Shown one piece after another: positions 17,386-27,325 of a stretch of DNA of 64,000 nucleotides. Position 1 is the stretch's first letter. Each line of letters opens with the position of its first letter. The notes below the pieces were generated by a model that was given only the letters and a program-made list of their open reading frames with translations, was not told the origin of the DNA and ran no database searches. A program made the translations under genes and the position numbers. The stretch covers positions 4,340,001 through 4,404,000 of the forward strand of contig OZ245019.1 in NCBI GenBank assembly GCA_965223815.1, written 5' to 3'. This DNA comes from HKST-UBA178 sp965223815 (GTDB lineage Bacteria > Pseudomonadota > Gammaproteobacteria > Chromatiales > Chromatiaceae).

Positions 17386-18277
17386 GTCCCGCTTCCTCGA
17401 CCCCGACGATATGTACCTCGGTTTTAAGGCGAATACCGGATTGCATCTCAACTGTTTCGCGTATTCGGCCGATTAATCGTTCAATATCCTGTGCCGTGGC
17501 ACTTCCCGTATTGATAATGAAATTGGCGTGCTTTTCCGACACCTGCGCACCGCCCACAACCGATCCCTTCAACCCGGCCGCCTCTATCAACCGGGCAGCG
17601 TGATGGCCTTCGGGATTACGAAACACTGAACCGCAACTGGGCAGCCCAATCGGCTGCGTATCCGACCGTTTCTGCAGCAACGCCTTGATTGCCGACTGTC
17701 CGGCTTCTACGTCTCCGGGGTCTGTTGACATCCTAGCGCTCAGAAACCACTCTCCCCGGGGGCCCTCCACATGCCGATAACCGATACGAAAATCCCCGGG
17801 ATCCCGCACTCTGACGCAGCCGCTTCTATCGAGTGTCTCCACTGTCCGGACTTGTTCCCAGGTAACGCCGCCGAAGGCGCCGGCATTCATGGCAAGTGCC
17901 CCACCGATGGTACCTGGGATACCTGCGAGAAATTCGGTGCCCACACGTCCCCGCCGTGCGACGAACCTGGAAGCCGCGGCGCAGGAGGCTCCGGTTTCCA
18001 CTTCCAGCACGCCATCGGCACCCAAATTCATTGCCGTCAGCCGCCCTCTGGTGGCTATCACCGTTCCGGGAAAACCACCGTCACGGACCAAAAGATTACT
18101 GCCCAGCCCGAGCCATAGCAGGGGTTCATCTACGGGCAGCTGCTTTAGAAATGCGATCAAATCGCTGCGGTCGGCCGGCTGATAGAAACGGCGGGCAACG
18201 CCTCCAACCCGCCAGCTGGTGTGGCGCGACAGGGGCTCGTCGAGCGCGAGGATTCCACTGAGCGCATCCCCGGTCAT
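17375..18277 (-). CDS. murB: UDP-N-acetylenolpyruvoylglucosamine reductase
   Basis: FAD enzyme that reduces UDP-GlcNAc-enolpyruvate to UDP-MurNAc. At 300 aa it is the shorter form rather than the E. coli 342 aa form. FAD contacts appear in LGLGSNLLVRDGGFPG and GIPGTIGGALAMNAGA; the catalytic Ser lies in LPSCGSVFRNPEGH. The start ATG overlaps the murC stop as ATGA. Confidence 0.97.
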   Translation of the reverse strand: MTGDALSGILALDEPLSRHTSWRVGGVARRFYQPADRSDLIAFLKQLPVDEPLLWLGLGSNLLVRDGGFPGTVIATRGRLTAMNLGADGVLEVETGASCAAASRFVARRGRVGTEFLAGIPGTIGGALAMNAGAFGGVTWEQVRTVETLDRSGCVRVRDPGDFRIGYRHVEGPRGEWFLSARMSTDPGDVEAGQSAIKALLQKRSDTQPIGLPSCGSVFRNPEGHHAARLIEAAGLKGSVVGGAQVSEKHANFIINTGSATAQDIERLIGRIRETVEMQSGIRLKTEVHIVGVEEAGHEL

Positions 18278-19716
18278 AGCTTGACCTCAGCACATATCCG
18301 ATCCGGTATACTGCCAGCAACTGCACCGATATCTCCTGCACCCATCAACAACACGATATCGCGATCTCTCAGCAGCCCCGGAATAACACTGGCCAAATCG
18401 TCCACAGGATCCACGAATACCGGCGCAACCTGTCCCCGAGCCCTGATCGCCCGACTAAGGGACCGTCCATCGGCGCCCGCGATAGGCTGCTCTCCGGCGG
18501 CATAGACTTCGGTCAGCAATAGCACATCAGCGCGGGACAGCACCTGGACGAAATCCTCGAACTGCTCCTCGGTCCGGGTGTATCTGTGAGGCTGGAAGGC
18601 CAATACCAGACGCCTTCCAGGCCAGCCCTCCCTAACCGCATCCAGGGTCGCAGCAAGCTCCCTGGGATGGTGACCGTAGTCGTCCACCAACATCACTCGC
18701 TCACCGCCCGGAAGCCTACAATCCCTGGACTGGAAACGTCGCCCGATGCCCTGGAAGCCAGCCAATGCTTTCTGTATATGCGCCACGGAACAACCGAGTT
18801 CCAGAGCCACGGTGATTGCTGCCAGGGCATTGAGCACATTGTGGCGACCCGGCAGTTCAAGAGCCACATCGAAAGCGGCCCTGCCGGCGGAGCGCACACT
18901 GAAATATGTTCTCTGTCCCTGCTGCCGAATATTCACCGCCCGCATATCCGCGTCGTCAGAGAAACCATAAGTAGTGACACGGCGGGTAACCTCCGGCAAT
19001 ATCTTCCGCACTTCGCGGTCATCGATACAGAGCACCGCCAATCCATAAAATGGCAAATGGTGTAAAAACTCGACAAAAGTCTGCCGCAGTCTGCTGAAAT
19101 CACCGTCGTAGGTGGTCATATGATCAGCGTCCACATTGGTGACCACCGCCAGCATGGGTTGAAGATAGAGAAACGAGGCATCGCTTTCATCGGCCTCGGC
19201 AACCAGATACTCACCATCGCCGAGACGGGCGTTGGTTCCGGCTGAATTCAGGCGCCCGCCAATCACAAATGTGGGATCCAATCCAGACTCAGCCAAGAGG
19301 CTAGCCACCAGACTGGTGGTGGTGGTCTTGCCGTGGGTGCCCGCAACGGCGATTCCGTAGTGGAAGCGCATAAGCTCTGCGAGCATCTCGGCCCGGGGAA
19401 CCACCGGCACACGTTTCGCCCTGGCGGCCACCACTTCGGGGTTTTCATCGCGCACGGCGCTGGAGATAACCACTGCGTCAGCACCCTCGATATTGTCAGC
19501 GCTGTGTCCGATGTGTATCAGGGCACCCTGGGCCTGTAAGCGCTCTGTCGCCGAATTGGACTTGAGATCGGAACCGGAAATTCGATACCCAAGATTCAGC
19601 ATGACCTCTGCGATTCCGTTCATGCCGGATCCGCCGATACCGACGAAGTGCAACTGCCGGATCCTGCCCATAACCTCAGCCGTGCGCCGGCGCTGTCTGT
19701 CGTCTGCGTGATTCAT
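18274..19716 (-). CDS. murC: UDP-N-acetylmuramate--L-alanine ligase
   Basis: Cytoplasmic Mur ligase adding L-Ala to UDP-MurNAc. It is 480 aa. The N-terminal Rossmann motif HFVGIGGSGMNGIAEV, the P-loop GTHGKTTTT (residues 126-134), and DDYGHHPREL of the ligase C-terminal region are all intact. The ATG at 19716 overlaps the murG stop as ATGA. Confidence 0.98.
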   Translation of the reverse strand: MNHADDRQRRRTAEVMGRIRQLHFVGIGGSGMNGIAEVMLNLGYRISGSDLKSNSATERLQAQGALIHIGHSADNIEGADAVVISSAVRDENPEVVAARAKRVPVVPRAEMLAELMRFHYGIAVAGTHGKTTTTSLVASLLAESGLDPTFVIGGRLNSAGTNARLGDGEYLVAEADESDASFLYLQPMLAVVTNVDADHMTTYDGDFSRLRQTFVEFLHHLPFYGLAVLCIDDREVRKILPEVTRRVTTYGFSDDADMRAVNIRQQGQRTYFSVRSAGRAAFDVALELPGRHNVLNALAAITVALELGCSVAHIQKALAGFQGIGRRFQSRDCRLPGGERVMLVDDYGHHPRELAATLDAVREGWPGRRLVLAFQPHRYTRTEEQFEDFVQVLSRADVLLLTEVYAAGEQPIAGADGRSLSRAIRARGQVAPVFVDPVDDLASVIPGLLRDRDIVLLMGAGDIGAVAGSIPDRICAEVKL

Positions 19717-20789
19717 GCAAGCAGTTCCTCGCAGACATCGGCAACGTTTTTCGTGGCAAGCGGCAACGCCAGCCGGCGGGCAGATTCAGCCATCATCCGG
19801 CATCTTCCCCGATCAGCCAGGAGCGGCTCCAGAAGGGAGGCCAGCCGTTCCGCATTTGCCTCCTGTTGTGGTAATAACAAGGCGGCGCCGCCTTCCGTCA
19901 AGTAAAAGGCATTTTTTGTCTGATGATCATCGACAGCGTGGGCATAGGGCACCAGGATGGCGCCGACTCCAGCCGCTGCAAGTTCCGCTACCGTGAGCGC
20001 ACCAGACCGACAAACCACCAGATCCGCCCAGGCGTAGGCTGCGGCCATATCGGTCATAAACTCTGTTACTTCCGCCTCCACGGCGGCTGTACGATAGGCC
20101 TGCTCGGTATCGCGGGCTTTGTCTCTCCCAGCTTGATGACGCACGCTGGGCCTAACACCTGGCTCTAGCGCGGCGAGCGCCTGCGGTAGTGTTTCATTTA
20201 ATATCTGTGCCCCCTGGGATCCCCCCAGCACCAGCAGCCGGGCTCTGCCAGGGCGATCGTTCATACGTTCAGCAGGCTCAACCAGATTCACGATCTCGTC
20301 ACGAACTGGATTGCCGGTCAGCTGAGCCTCCGCGGACTTGGAGAAGCTTCCTGGAAACGCTTCCAACACCCGTCGGGCCAGGTGTGCCAGCCACCGGTTG
20401 GTCAACCCGGGGACCGCATTCTGCTCATGGATAACCAGGGGTATACCCCGCAGCCACGCCATGATACCGCCAGGTCCCGATGCGAATCCCCCCATACCGA
20501 TGACCAACCCTGGACGTCTTCTGCTTACCACTCCCCATACTTGGAATAGTGCCAATCCCAGCTGCAGGGGAGCCGTAAGCCAGCGCCGCAAACCGTTGCC
20601 TCTCAAGCCGCGCACCGCGATCGTCTCCAGAGGAAAGCCGTGGTTCGGCACCACCGATGTCTCGAATCCGTTGGTGGCCCCTAACCAGAACACATCCATC
20701 CCTCTGGTACGCAGCTCATTGGCGACTGCCAGTGCTGGAAACACATGCCCTCCGGTTCCGCCTGCCATGACCATTACGCGCTTGCCCAA
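19713..20789 (-). CDS. murG: MurG, lipid II-forming GlcNAc transferase
   Basis: Membrane-associated GT-B glycosyltransferase converting lipid I to lipid II. It is 358 aa. The glycine-rich loop AGGTGGHVFPALAVA, VIGMGGFASGPGG and the UDP-binding VCRSGALTVAELAAAGVGAILVPY are present. The reading MGKRVMVMAGGTGG matches the E. coli N-terminus if translation starts at TTG 20789, which has GGGAG eight bases upstream. An ATG at 20774, coupled to the ftsW stop as TAATG, would give a protein five residues shorter and cannot be excluded. Confidence 0.97.
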   Translation of the reverse strand: MGKRVMVMAGGTGGHVFPALAVANELRTRGMDVFWLGATNGFETSVVPNHGFPLETIAVRGLRGNGLRRWLTAPLQLGLALFQVWGVVSRRRPGLVIGMGGFASGPGGIMAWLRGIPLVIHEQNAVPGLTNRWLAHLARRVLEAFPGSFSKSAEAQLTGNPVRDEIVNLVEPAERMNDRPGRARLLVLGGSQGAQILNETLPQALAALEPGVRPSVRHQAGRDKARDTEQAYRTAAVEAEVTEFMTDMAAAYAWADLVVCRSGALTVAELAAAGVGAILVPYAHAVDDHQTKNAFYLTEGGAALLLPQQEANAERLASLLEPLLADRGRCRMMAESARRLALPLATKNVADVCEELLA

Positions 20790-21955
20790 CGCCTTTCTCC
20801 CACAGGTTGAGTCGCCGGGTTTCCGGTTTCCAGATCGATTCGAACCAGCATTCCTATTACGATGCAGGCGACGATAATGCTGTTTCCGCCGTAGCTCATG
20901 AAGGGTAAAGTCAGCCCTTTGGTCGGCAACAGTCCTACATTCACTCCGATGTTGACGAAGGATTGGATACCCAGCCAGAGCCCGAGGCCCTGAGCGACAA
21001 AGGCAGCAAAACGATTGCCCAGCCTCTCCGCCCGCGCGCCAATGCGAAAAGCTCGGCCGACAATAAGGGCGAACAGCAATATGACTATCAGCGTCCCTGC
21101 CAATCCCAGCTCCTCCCCAACAACGGCCATGAGAAAGTCGGTATGCGCTTCAGGGAGATAAAACTGCTTTTGTATTCCCCCCCCAAGACCGACACCGAAC
21201 CACTCTCCCCTGCCAAAGGCGATGAGCGCCTGTGCCAGCTGGTAGCCGCTGCCCTCAACATCAGCCCAGGGATCGAGAAACGCAGTTACCCGCTGCAGCC
21301 GATAGGGGGAGAAGACCACCAAACCGACCATGGCCGAAGCCGCCATAGTGACCAGCACGCCAAACTGCCAGAGCGGCACCCCGCCGAGAAAAAGCATCCC
21401 CATCGCGGTAGCCAATAGCACAGCCGTGGTACCGAAGTCGGGCTGCAACATAATCAGGCTGGCCGCCAATAGCAGTAGCACCACAGGCTTGAGAAAACCC
21501 CAGATGCTGGTCGCCACCTCTTCTTGCCGTCGCACCAGATAACCGGCGATATAGATCACCAAGAACAACTTCATGAATTCGGAGCTCTGCAGATTAAAAG
21601 GGCCGAGGGGTATCCAGCGTACAGCTCCATTGGCCTCGCGACCCACGCCTGGGAGTAATACCAGCAGCAGCAGGATCAAGCCGAAAAGGTACAGGGCTCC
21701 CCCGGCTTTGTTCCAGTAACTCACAGGAATCAGAGCAACCACCACGGCACAGACCAAACCCAGGCAGAGGGCGATGAGATGTCGGTTAACGTAATAGAAG
21801 GGGGCATCCTCTATCTTGTGCAGCGAAGCAGATGCCACCATCACCAGTCCCAGGCCGAGCAGCGCACAGGCGGCGCATATCAGCCAGTAGTCAAGCTGCG
21901 GCATCAGTAGCCTGCTGCCTCCCATGGTGGCCTGGGTGCGGCTGTCGGTGCTCAT
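20774..21955 (-). CDS. ftsW: FtsW, SEDS peptidoglycan glycosyltransferase
   Basis: Polytopic SEDS-family enzyme that polymerises septal lipid II together with FtsI. It is 393 aa with about ten hydrophobic segments. Family motifs include GREANGAVRWIPLGPFNLQ, LLQPDFGTTA-type segment LMLQPDFGTTAVLL, and GLLPTKGLTLPFMSYGG near the C-terminus. The catalytic Asp lies in the outer loop region around DFLMAVVGEELG. ATG overlaps the murD stop as ATGA. Confidence 0.97.
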   Translation of the reverse strand: MSTDSRTQATMGGSRLLMPQLDYWLICAACALLGLGLVMVASASLHKIEDAPFYYVNRHLIALCLGLVCAVVVALIPVSYWNKAGGALYLFGLILLLLVLLPGVGREANGAVRWIPLGPFNLQSSEFMKLFLVIYIAGYLVRRQEEVATSIWGFLKPVVLLLLAASLIMLQPDFGTTAVLLATAMGMLFLGGVPLWQFGVLVTMAASAMVGLVVFSPYRLQRVTAFLDPWADVEGSGYQLAQALIAFGRGEWFGVGLGGGIQKQFYLPEAHTDFLMAVVGEELGLAGTLIVILLFALIVGRAFRIGARAERLGNRFAAFVAQGLGLWLGIQSFVNIGVNVGLLPTKGLTLPFMSYGGNSIIVACIVIGMLVRIDLETGNPATQPVGERRWASA

Positions 21956-23340
21956 TGAAAGAACCTCACGAGCATCTTGATAAACACAGCCCCGCGATGT
22001 TCATAATTATCGAACATATCGAAACTGGCGCAGGCGGGGGAAAAAAGCACTCGGTCACCCTCCAAGGCCTGTTCCGCGGCGAGAGCGACAGCCTCTTCCA
22101 TATTGCCGGCCCGAAACACCGGTACCCCGGGCTCCAGCGCCGAGGCGATGAGATCTGCATCGCGCCCAATCAATACCACCGCACGCGCGGTGCGGGATAC
22201 AACCGGCCCCAAAGGCGAAAAGTCGGCACCCTTACTATCTCCGCCGGCAATCAGTACCGTCCTGGCATCGCTCTCTTGTTCATGAAGCCCTTCAAGGGCT
22301 GCCACACAAGCGCCGGGATTCGTTCCCTTGGAGTCGTTGTACCAGCGTACCCCGCGATGTTCGCCGACGAACTGGGTGCGGTGGGGGAGCCCGGGAAAGG
22401 TGCGTAATGTCTCCAGCATTAGCTCCTCGGGTAAATCGAGCGCCGTGCCCATTGCCAGTGCTGCCAATGCATTTTGTTGATTATGGCGCCCGGGAATCAG
22501 AAGCTCAGACACCGCCAGCAGCGGTCTGCTTCCCTGAGCTATCCAGCACCCGTCGCTGGCCTGTAACAAACCGAAATCACCCTCCCGGGGCGCCTCTAGG
22601 GTGTATCCCAGAACGATGTCGGTTTCCGCCACCATGGCCGTAACCCTGGGGTCGTCCCGATTAACGATCTTTATCCCCGCTTGGTGATAGACCTTGGCCT
22701 TGGTATCCGCGTACTCCTGGAGGTCTCGGTAACGATCCAGGTGATCCGGAGACACATTGAGAACCGCCGCCACCTGGGGCCGGAGACTATATGTGGTTTC
22801 GAGTTGGAAACTCGACAGTTCCAGAACATACAGCTCGGTGTCTTCACTCAATAAATCCAGGGCGGGCATGCCGAGATTGCCCCCTACCCCAACGCGCAGA
22901 CCCGCTGCCTTGGTCATCTCGCCAACCAGCGTGGTGACTGTACTCTTGCCGTTGGAACCGGTAACGACCGCAACCGGTGCCTTAACCGCTTGGCAAAATA
23001 GTTCGATATCACCCAGCACCGGCAGCCCCTGCTTAATCGCCTGCTGGATCAGTTTTTCACTGAGTGGGACGCCCGGTGATACCACCAGCCGTTCCGCCGC
23101 CCTGAACACATCCGCATTGAAGCTTCCCAGGAACAGTCCGGCGTCCGGCATCTCCCTGTTCAGCTGTTCAAGTCCAGGGGGATTCTCACGGGTGTCGGTG
23201 ACTGCCCATGGCACCCCGCGCGACGCCAGATATCGTGCACAGGATAGACCGGTCTTTCCCAGCCCGACGATCAGTGTTTTGCGTCGCCGCTCTTTACCGG
23301 AAGGTAACTGCTTCTTGTCAATGTCCCTTGCGCTTTCCAT
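21952..23340 (-). CDS. murD: UDP-N-acetylmuramoyl-L-alanine--D-glutamate ligase
   Basis: Mur ligase adding D-Glu. It is 462 aa. TLIVGLGKTGLSCARYL is the N-terminal nucleotide fold, GSNGKSTVTTL the ATP P-loop, and WYNDSKGTNPGAC the C-terminal family motif. It starts 1 base after the mraY stop. Confidence 0.97.
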   Translation of the reverse strand: MESARDIDKKQLPSGKERRRKTLIVGLGKTGLSCARYLASRGVPWAVTDTRENPPGLEQLNREMPDAGLFLGSFNADVFRAAERLVVSPGVPLSEKLIQQAIKQGLPVLGDIELFCQAVKAPVAVVTGSNGKSTVTTLVGEMTKAAGLRVGVGGNLGMPALDLLSEDTELYVLELSSFQLETTYSLRPQVAAVLNVSPDHLDRYRDLQEYADTKAKVYHQAGIKIVNRDDPRVTAMVAETDIVLGYTLEAPREGDFGLLQASDGCWIAQGSRPLLAVSELLIPGRHNQQNALAALAMGTALDLPEELMLETLRTFPGLPHRTQFVGEHRGVRWYNDSKGTNPGACVAALEGLHEQESDARTVLIAGGDSKGADFSPLGPVVSRTARAVVLIGRDADLIASALEPGVPVFRAGNMEEAVALAAEQALEGDRVLFSPACASFDMFDNYEHRGAVFIKMLVRFFQ

Positions 23341-23341
23341 A

Positions 23342-24424
23342 TCAACGAATCTTCAGACTGGCCAGGCCGATAAGTACCAGAATCACGGTTACTATCCAGA
23401 ACCGCACGATAACCCGGGGCTCCGGCCAACCCTTGAGTTCGAAATGGTGATGCAGGGGCGCCATACGAAAAATCCTTCGGCCGGTTATTTTGAAGGAAAG
23501 CACCTGCAACACTACAGAGACTGTCTCCATGACAAACACCCCTCCCATAATCAACAGCACCAATTCCTGGCGCACAATGACTGCAACCACACCCAGGGCC
23601 GCGCCCAGGGCCAACGCACCTACATCCCCCATGAAAACCTGCGCAGGATAGGCATTGAACCAGAGGAAGCCCAAACCAGCTCCGGTGATGGCACCGCAAA
23701 AGACGGCCACTTCCCCCACACCCGGTAGCTGCGGAATCAATAAATAGGCGGCGATTTGGGCGTGACCCGAGGCGTAGGCAAAGAGAGCCAGGGCCCCTGC
23801 CACCAACACCGAAGGCATAATGGCGAGGCCGTCCAAGCCGTCGGTCAAATTGACCGCATTGCTAGAGCCAACAATGACGAAATAGGTCAGTACCACGAAC
23901 CAGGGGCCCATATCGATCACAATGCTCTTAACGAAGGGAATGATCAGTTGGGTTTCTGCGGGACTTTCGGCGGTAGCGTAAAGAAAAATCGCGGCGCTCA
24001 AACCTACAGCAGACTGCCACAGATACTTGTGGCGTGGCGCCAACCCTACTGGGTCGTTGAGGGCCAGTTTCTTGTAGTCGTCGATGAATCCGATTACGCC
24101 AAACAACAGGGTCACGACGATAACCACCCAGACATATCGGCTGCCAAGGTCCGACCACAGAAGCGTACTGACTGAAACTGCAACCAGTAGTAGTGCCCCT
24201 CCCATTGTCGGCGTCCCAACCTTGGTGAGATGGGACTCCGGACCATCACTTCGCACTGTCTCCCCGATCTGGTGGAAGGTAAGGCGGCGGATCATCAACG
24301 GGCCGACGAGAAACGAGATAACCAGCGCCGTCAATACACCGAGAATGGTTCTCAGAGTGAGATACTGGAATACGTTGAATCCGGAATTGAACTGAGACAG
24401 GTATTCGACGAGGTAGAGCAGCAT
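23342..24424 (-). CDS. mraY: MraY, lipid I synthase
   Basis: Integral membrane phospho-MurNAc-pentapeptide transferase forming lipid I on undecaprenyl phosphate. Starting at ATG 24424 (one base after the murF stop) it is 360 aa, the E. coli length, and begins MLLYL. The active-site motifs are FIDDYKKL, SNAVNLTDGLDGLAIMP and MAPLHHHFELKGWPE; the NLTDGLDG aspartates bind Mg2+. About ten TM segments. Confidence 0.98.
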   Translation of the reverse strand: MLLYLVEYLSQFNSGFNVFQYLTLRTILGVLTALVISFLVGPLMIRRLTFHQIGETVRSDGPESHLTKVGTPTMGGALLLVAVSVSTLLWSDLGSRYVWVVIVVTLLFGVIGFIDDYKKLALNDPVGLAPRHKYLWQSAVGLSAAIFLYATAESPAETQLIIPFVKSIVIDMGPWFVVLTYFVIVGSSNAVNLTDGLDGLAIMPSVLVAGALALFAYASGHAQIAAYLLIPQLPGVGEVAVFCGAITGAGLGFLWFNAYPAQVFMGDVGALALGAALGVVAVIVRQELVLLIMGGVFVMETVSVVLQVLSFKITGRRIFRMAPLHHHFELKGWPEPRVIVRFWIVTVILVLIGLASLKIR

Positions 24425-24425
24425 G

Positions 24426-25790
24426 CTAATCCGTCCTCCTGCCGCCCAATGCATCGATGACATATTCCATCGCGGCTGAACGCGACCCTTTTATCAGCAC
24501 CCGGTCTCCGGCCCGTAAATGGCGTTTGAGATTGACAACCAGCTGCTCCCGGGCGGCATCGCCGAAACCGCCGCCGCCGAATTCAGGCAATACCAATCTC
24601 GCGGCCCCGAGAGCGAACACCATCTCTATTCCCGATGCTTTGGCGTAACGCCCAATGTCATGGTAGTAACCGGCACCGCCCTCACCCATCTCCGCTAATT
24701 CACCAAGCACCAGAACCCGCCTCCCCGGCGCCGTCGCCAGCACATCGATAGCGGCCATGACTGAGTCAGGGTTGGCGTTATAGCTGTCATCGATCAGTCC
24801 GATACCCCCATCGCCTGACAAGGGCTCCAGCCGCCCCCGTACCGGTTTTAATTCGACCAGGCCCTCTTTTATCTCTTCCAAGTCAACACCCGCAGCCAGT
24901 GCAGCCGCTATGGCCCCTAGGGCATTCATGCGATTGTGTTCACCCGCCAGGGAAAGCTTTATCTCGGTATTGCCTACCGGGGTCTGCACTAAAAACCGGC
25001 TGAGAAACCCGGAGTCACTCCACTCCAGTGCCAATCCTTGCCTGGGACTGCTGACGTCGGCACCGCTCCCGACACCGAAGCTGAGGGTTTTGTGATCGCC
25101 AGCCAATGTTTTCCACAGTCCGGCCCAACGGTCGTCCGCGTTGTAGACGAAACACCCCCCGGGGCGCAGCCCGGCGAGGATTTCGCCCTTGGCGCGTGCA
25201 ACTCCCTCGAGATCACCGAATCCCTCGAGATGAGCTCGGCCGGCATTGTTCAGCAATGCGACATCGGGGCAAGCGATACGACTCAACAAATCAATCTCGC
25301 CCGAATGATTAGCCCCCATCTCCACGACACCGAAGTCCTGGTCCTGCAGTTTCAGCAAGGTCAGTGGCAGTCCTATGTCATTGTTAAAGTTTCCCTTGGT
25401 CGCCAATACCGTTCCCCGATGCCGGAGAATCGATGCGACCATTTCCTTGACAGTGGTCTTGCCATTGCTGCCAGTAATCGCCACCAGTTTTGCGCCGCTA
25501 CGCTGGCGCCATAGCGCCGCCAGCTTGCCCAGTGCAATTCGGGTATCGGGAACCAGAAGCGAAGCCACCTCCACCGGCGGTTCACGGCTGACGATGGCAC
25601 CCGCCACACCGCGGTCCCGGGCCGATTCGAGGTAGTCGTGACCATCGAAATTGGGCCCCTTAAGCGCCACGAACAATTCGCCCCGCGCCAGGGTACGAGT
25701 GTCTGTGCTGACCGCGCTAAAACTGGCATCAGCACCAATTTGTCTGGCATCCAAGGGATCTTTGAGCGCTGACAGGCTGAATTGAATCAC
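24426..25790 (-). CDS. murF: UDP-MurNAc-tripeptide--D-Ala-D-Ala ligase
   Basis: Adds D-Ala-D-Ala, the product of ddl in the same cluster, to the UDP-MurNAc-tripeptide. It is 454 aa. P-loop GSNGKTTVKEM, EMGANHSGEI and DDSYNANPDSV are MurF signatures. The start is GTG, overlapping the murE stop as GTGA. Confidence 0.97.
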   Translation of the reverse strand: MIQFSLSALKDPLDARQIGADASFSAVSTDTRTLARGELFVALKGPNFDGHDYLESARDRGVAGAIVSREPPVEVASLLVPDTRIALGKLAALWRQRSGAKLVAITGSNGKTTVKEMVASILRHRGTVLATKGNFNNDIGLPLTLLKLQDQDFGVVEMGANHSGEIDLLSRIACPDVALLNNAGRAHLEGFGDLEGVARAKGEILAGLRPGGCFVYNADDRWAGLWKTLAGDHKTLSFGVGSGADVSSPRQGLALEWSDSGFLSRFLVQTPVGNTEIKLSLAGEHNRMNALGAIAAALAAGVDLEEIKEGLVELKPVRGRLEPLSGDGGIGLIDDSYNANPDSVMAAIDVLATAPGRRVLVLGELAEMGEGGAGYYHDIGRYAKASGIEMVFALGAARLVLPEFGGGGFGDAAREQLVVNLKRHLRAGDRVLIKGSRSAAMEYVIDALGGRRTD

Positions 25791-27325
25791 CGGCCAACCC
25801 CCTGCAGAATTTGGGTCACCTGCTCACGGTCGTCGAAAGGCAGCTTTTCATGACCCACCTGTTGGGTGTTTTCATGCCCCTTGCCCGCCACCAGCACCAG
25901 ATCTCCCGAGGTGGAATTTTCGATTCCGCTGCGTATGGCCTGCGCTCGGTCACGCACCACCTGCGCACGTTCCGGGTGTGACAACCCAGCAATTATGTCG
26001 TCGATAATGCGGTCGCCATCTTCAGTCCGTGGGTTGTCATCGGTGACGATGATGCGATCCGCCAGTGATTCGGCTATCGCAGCCATCTCCGGCCGCTTAC
26101 CGCGATCCCGGTCGCCACCGCAGCCGAACACACAAATCAAGTCGCCCTGTTTATGGGCCTGGAGCGCCCTCAGCACATGGGCCAAAGCATCAGGGGTATG
26201 GGCATAGTCCACCACTACCAGCGGCTGATCCCCGCCCCCGAAGCGCTCCATTCGCCCCGGCACGGTCTTCAATTCAGCGAGCCGCTCCAGGGCTGATCTC
26301 AGGGGGATATCGAGCAGCAGTAAAACGGAGAGCACGGCGAGCAGGTTGCTGACATTAAATCCTCCGAGTAGAGAGGTGGTTAGTTGGCCCGCCCCCCAAC
26401 TCGAATCGATATTGAGGATCATCCCCGCATCATCGGAGGCCAGCGTTTTTGCGCACACCCAGTGTCGAAGTCCCTGCAGCACCTCCTGGGGGACATCTTG
26501 CCCATAGCCCGTAACCACCAAACCGGAGGGAAGCTCGGCGAGAATATCGCGGCTCAGTGGATCATTTAGATTGAGGACCGCGAATCCCAAGCCTGGCATT
26601 TGAAACAATCGTCGCTTGGCCTCCGCGTAAGCCGACATAGTGCCGTGATAATCCAGGTGATCCCGGCTAAGGTTAGTCAATACGGCGAAGTCGAAAGGGA
26701 TACCCTGCACCCGCCCCTGGTCCAGGGCATGCGACGATACCTCCATGGCCACCGCCACAGCCCCTTTCTGCTTCAGATCCGCGAGGATGGATTGCAGCCG
26801 GATTGGATCTGGGGTGGTGTGGGTCGATGTCTCAAGCGCCTGCGGAAAACCGTTACCCAGGGTACCCACCACGCCGCAAGGCGCATCGGCTGACATCGCC
26901 TGAGCCAGAAATTGGGTACAGCTGGTCTTGCCATTGGTCCCGGTCACCCCTACCAAAGTGAGTGCCCTCCCGGGGTCCCCGTAGAAACGGCCGGCGATGC
27001 GACTGACCTGGGCACCCAACTTCGGTACCAGCAGCAAGTTGCAGTCGTTGTCTTGAGCTAACTGTTGGATTCGCTCCCGAGTCCAATTACCGTCGGGTTC
27101 GCAAGCCACCGCTGCCGCCCCTCGTTGCAGCGCCTGATGCAGAAAATCCAACCCATGAGCACAACTACCCGCACAAGCGAGAAACAATCCACCGGGCTGC
27201 ACTTCCCTGCTGTCCATATGTACTGACGGGACGCTCATCTCCCTGTCCTGTGCCGCCAAATCGGCCAACCCGTCGAACAACACGCCTAGGCAAACAGGCG
27301 ATCGATTACCGAGCCGGGCCGCCAC
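25787..27325 (-). CDS. murE: UDP-MurNAc-L-Ala-D-Glu--meso-DAP ligase
   Basis: Adds the third stem residue. The P-loop is GVTGTNGKTSCTQF and the C-terminal motif TDDNPRTED contains DNPR, the determinant of meso-diaminopimelate use, so the wall should be the usual Gram-negative type. It is 512 aa. The start is GTG at 27325, sharing one base with the ftsI stop (TAGTG). Confidence 0.97.
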   Translation of the reverse strand: MAARLGNRSPVCLGVLFDGLADLAAQDREMSVPSVHMDSREVQPGGLFLACAGSCAHGLDFLHQALQRGAAAVACEPDGNWTRERIQQLAQDNDCNLLLVPKLGAQVSRIAGRFYGDPGRALTLVGVTGTNGKTSCTQFLAQAMSADAPCGVVGTLGNGFPQALETSTHTTPDPIRLQSILADLKQKGAVAVAMEVSSHALDQGRVQGIPFDFAVLTNLSRDHLDYHGTMSAYAEAKRRLFQMPGLGFAVLNLNDPLSRDILAELPSGLVVTGYGQDVPQEVLQGLRHWVCAKTLASDDAGMILNIDSSWGAGQLTTSLLGGFNVSNLLAVLSVLLLLDIPLRSALERLAELKTVPGRMERFGGGDQPLVVVDYAHTPDALAHVLRALQAHKQGDLICVFGCGGDRDRGKRPEMAAIAESLADRIIVTDDNPRTEDGDRIIDDIIAGLSHPERAQVVRDRAQAIRSGIENSTSGDLVLVAGKGHENTQQVGHEKLPFDDREQVTQILQGVGR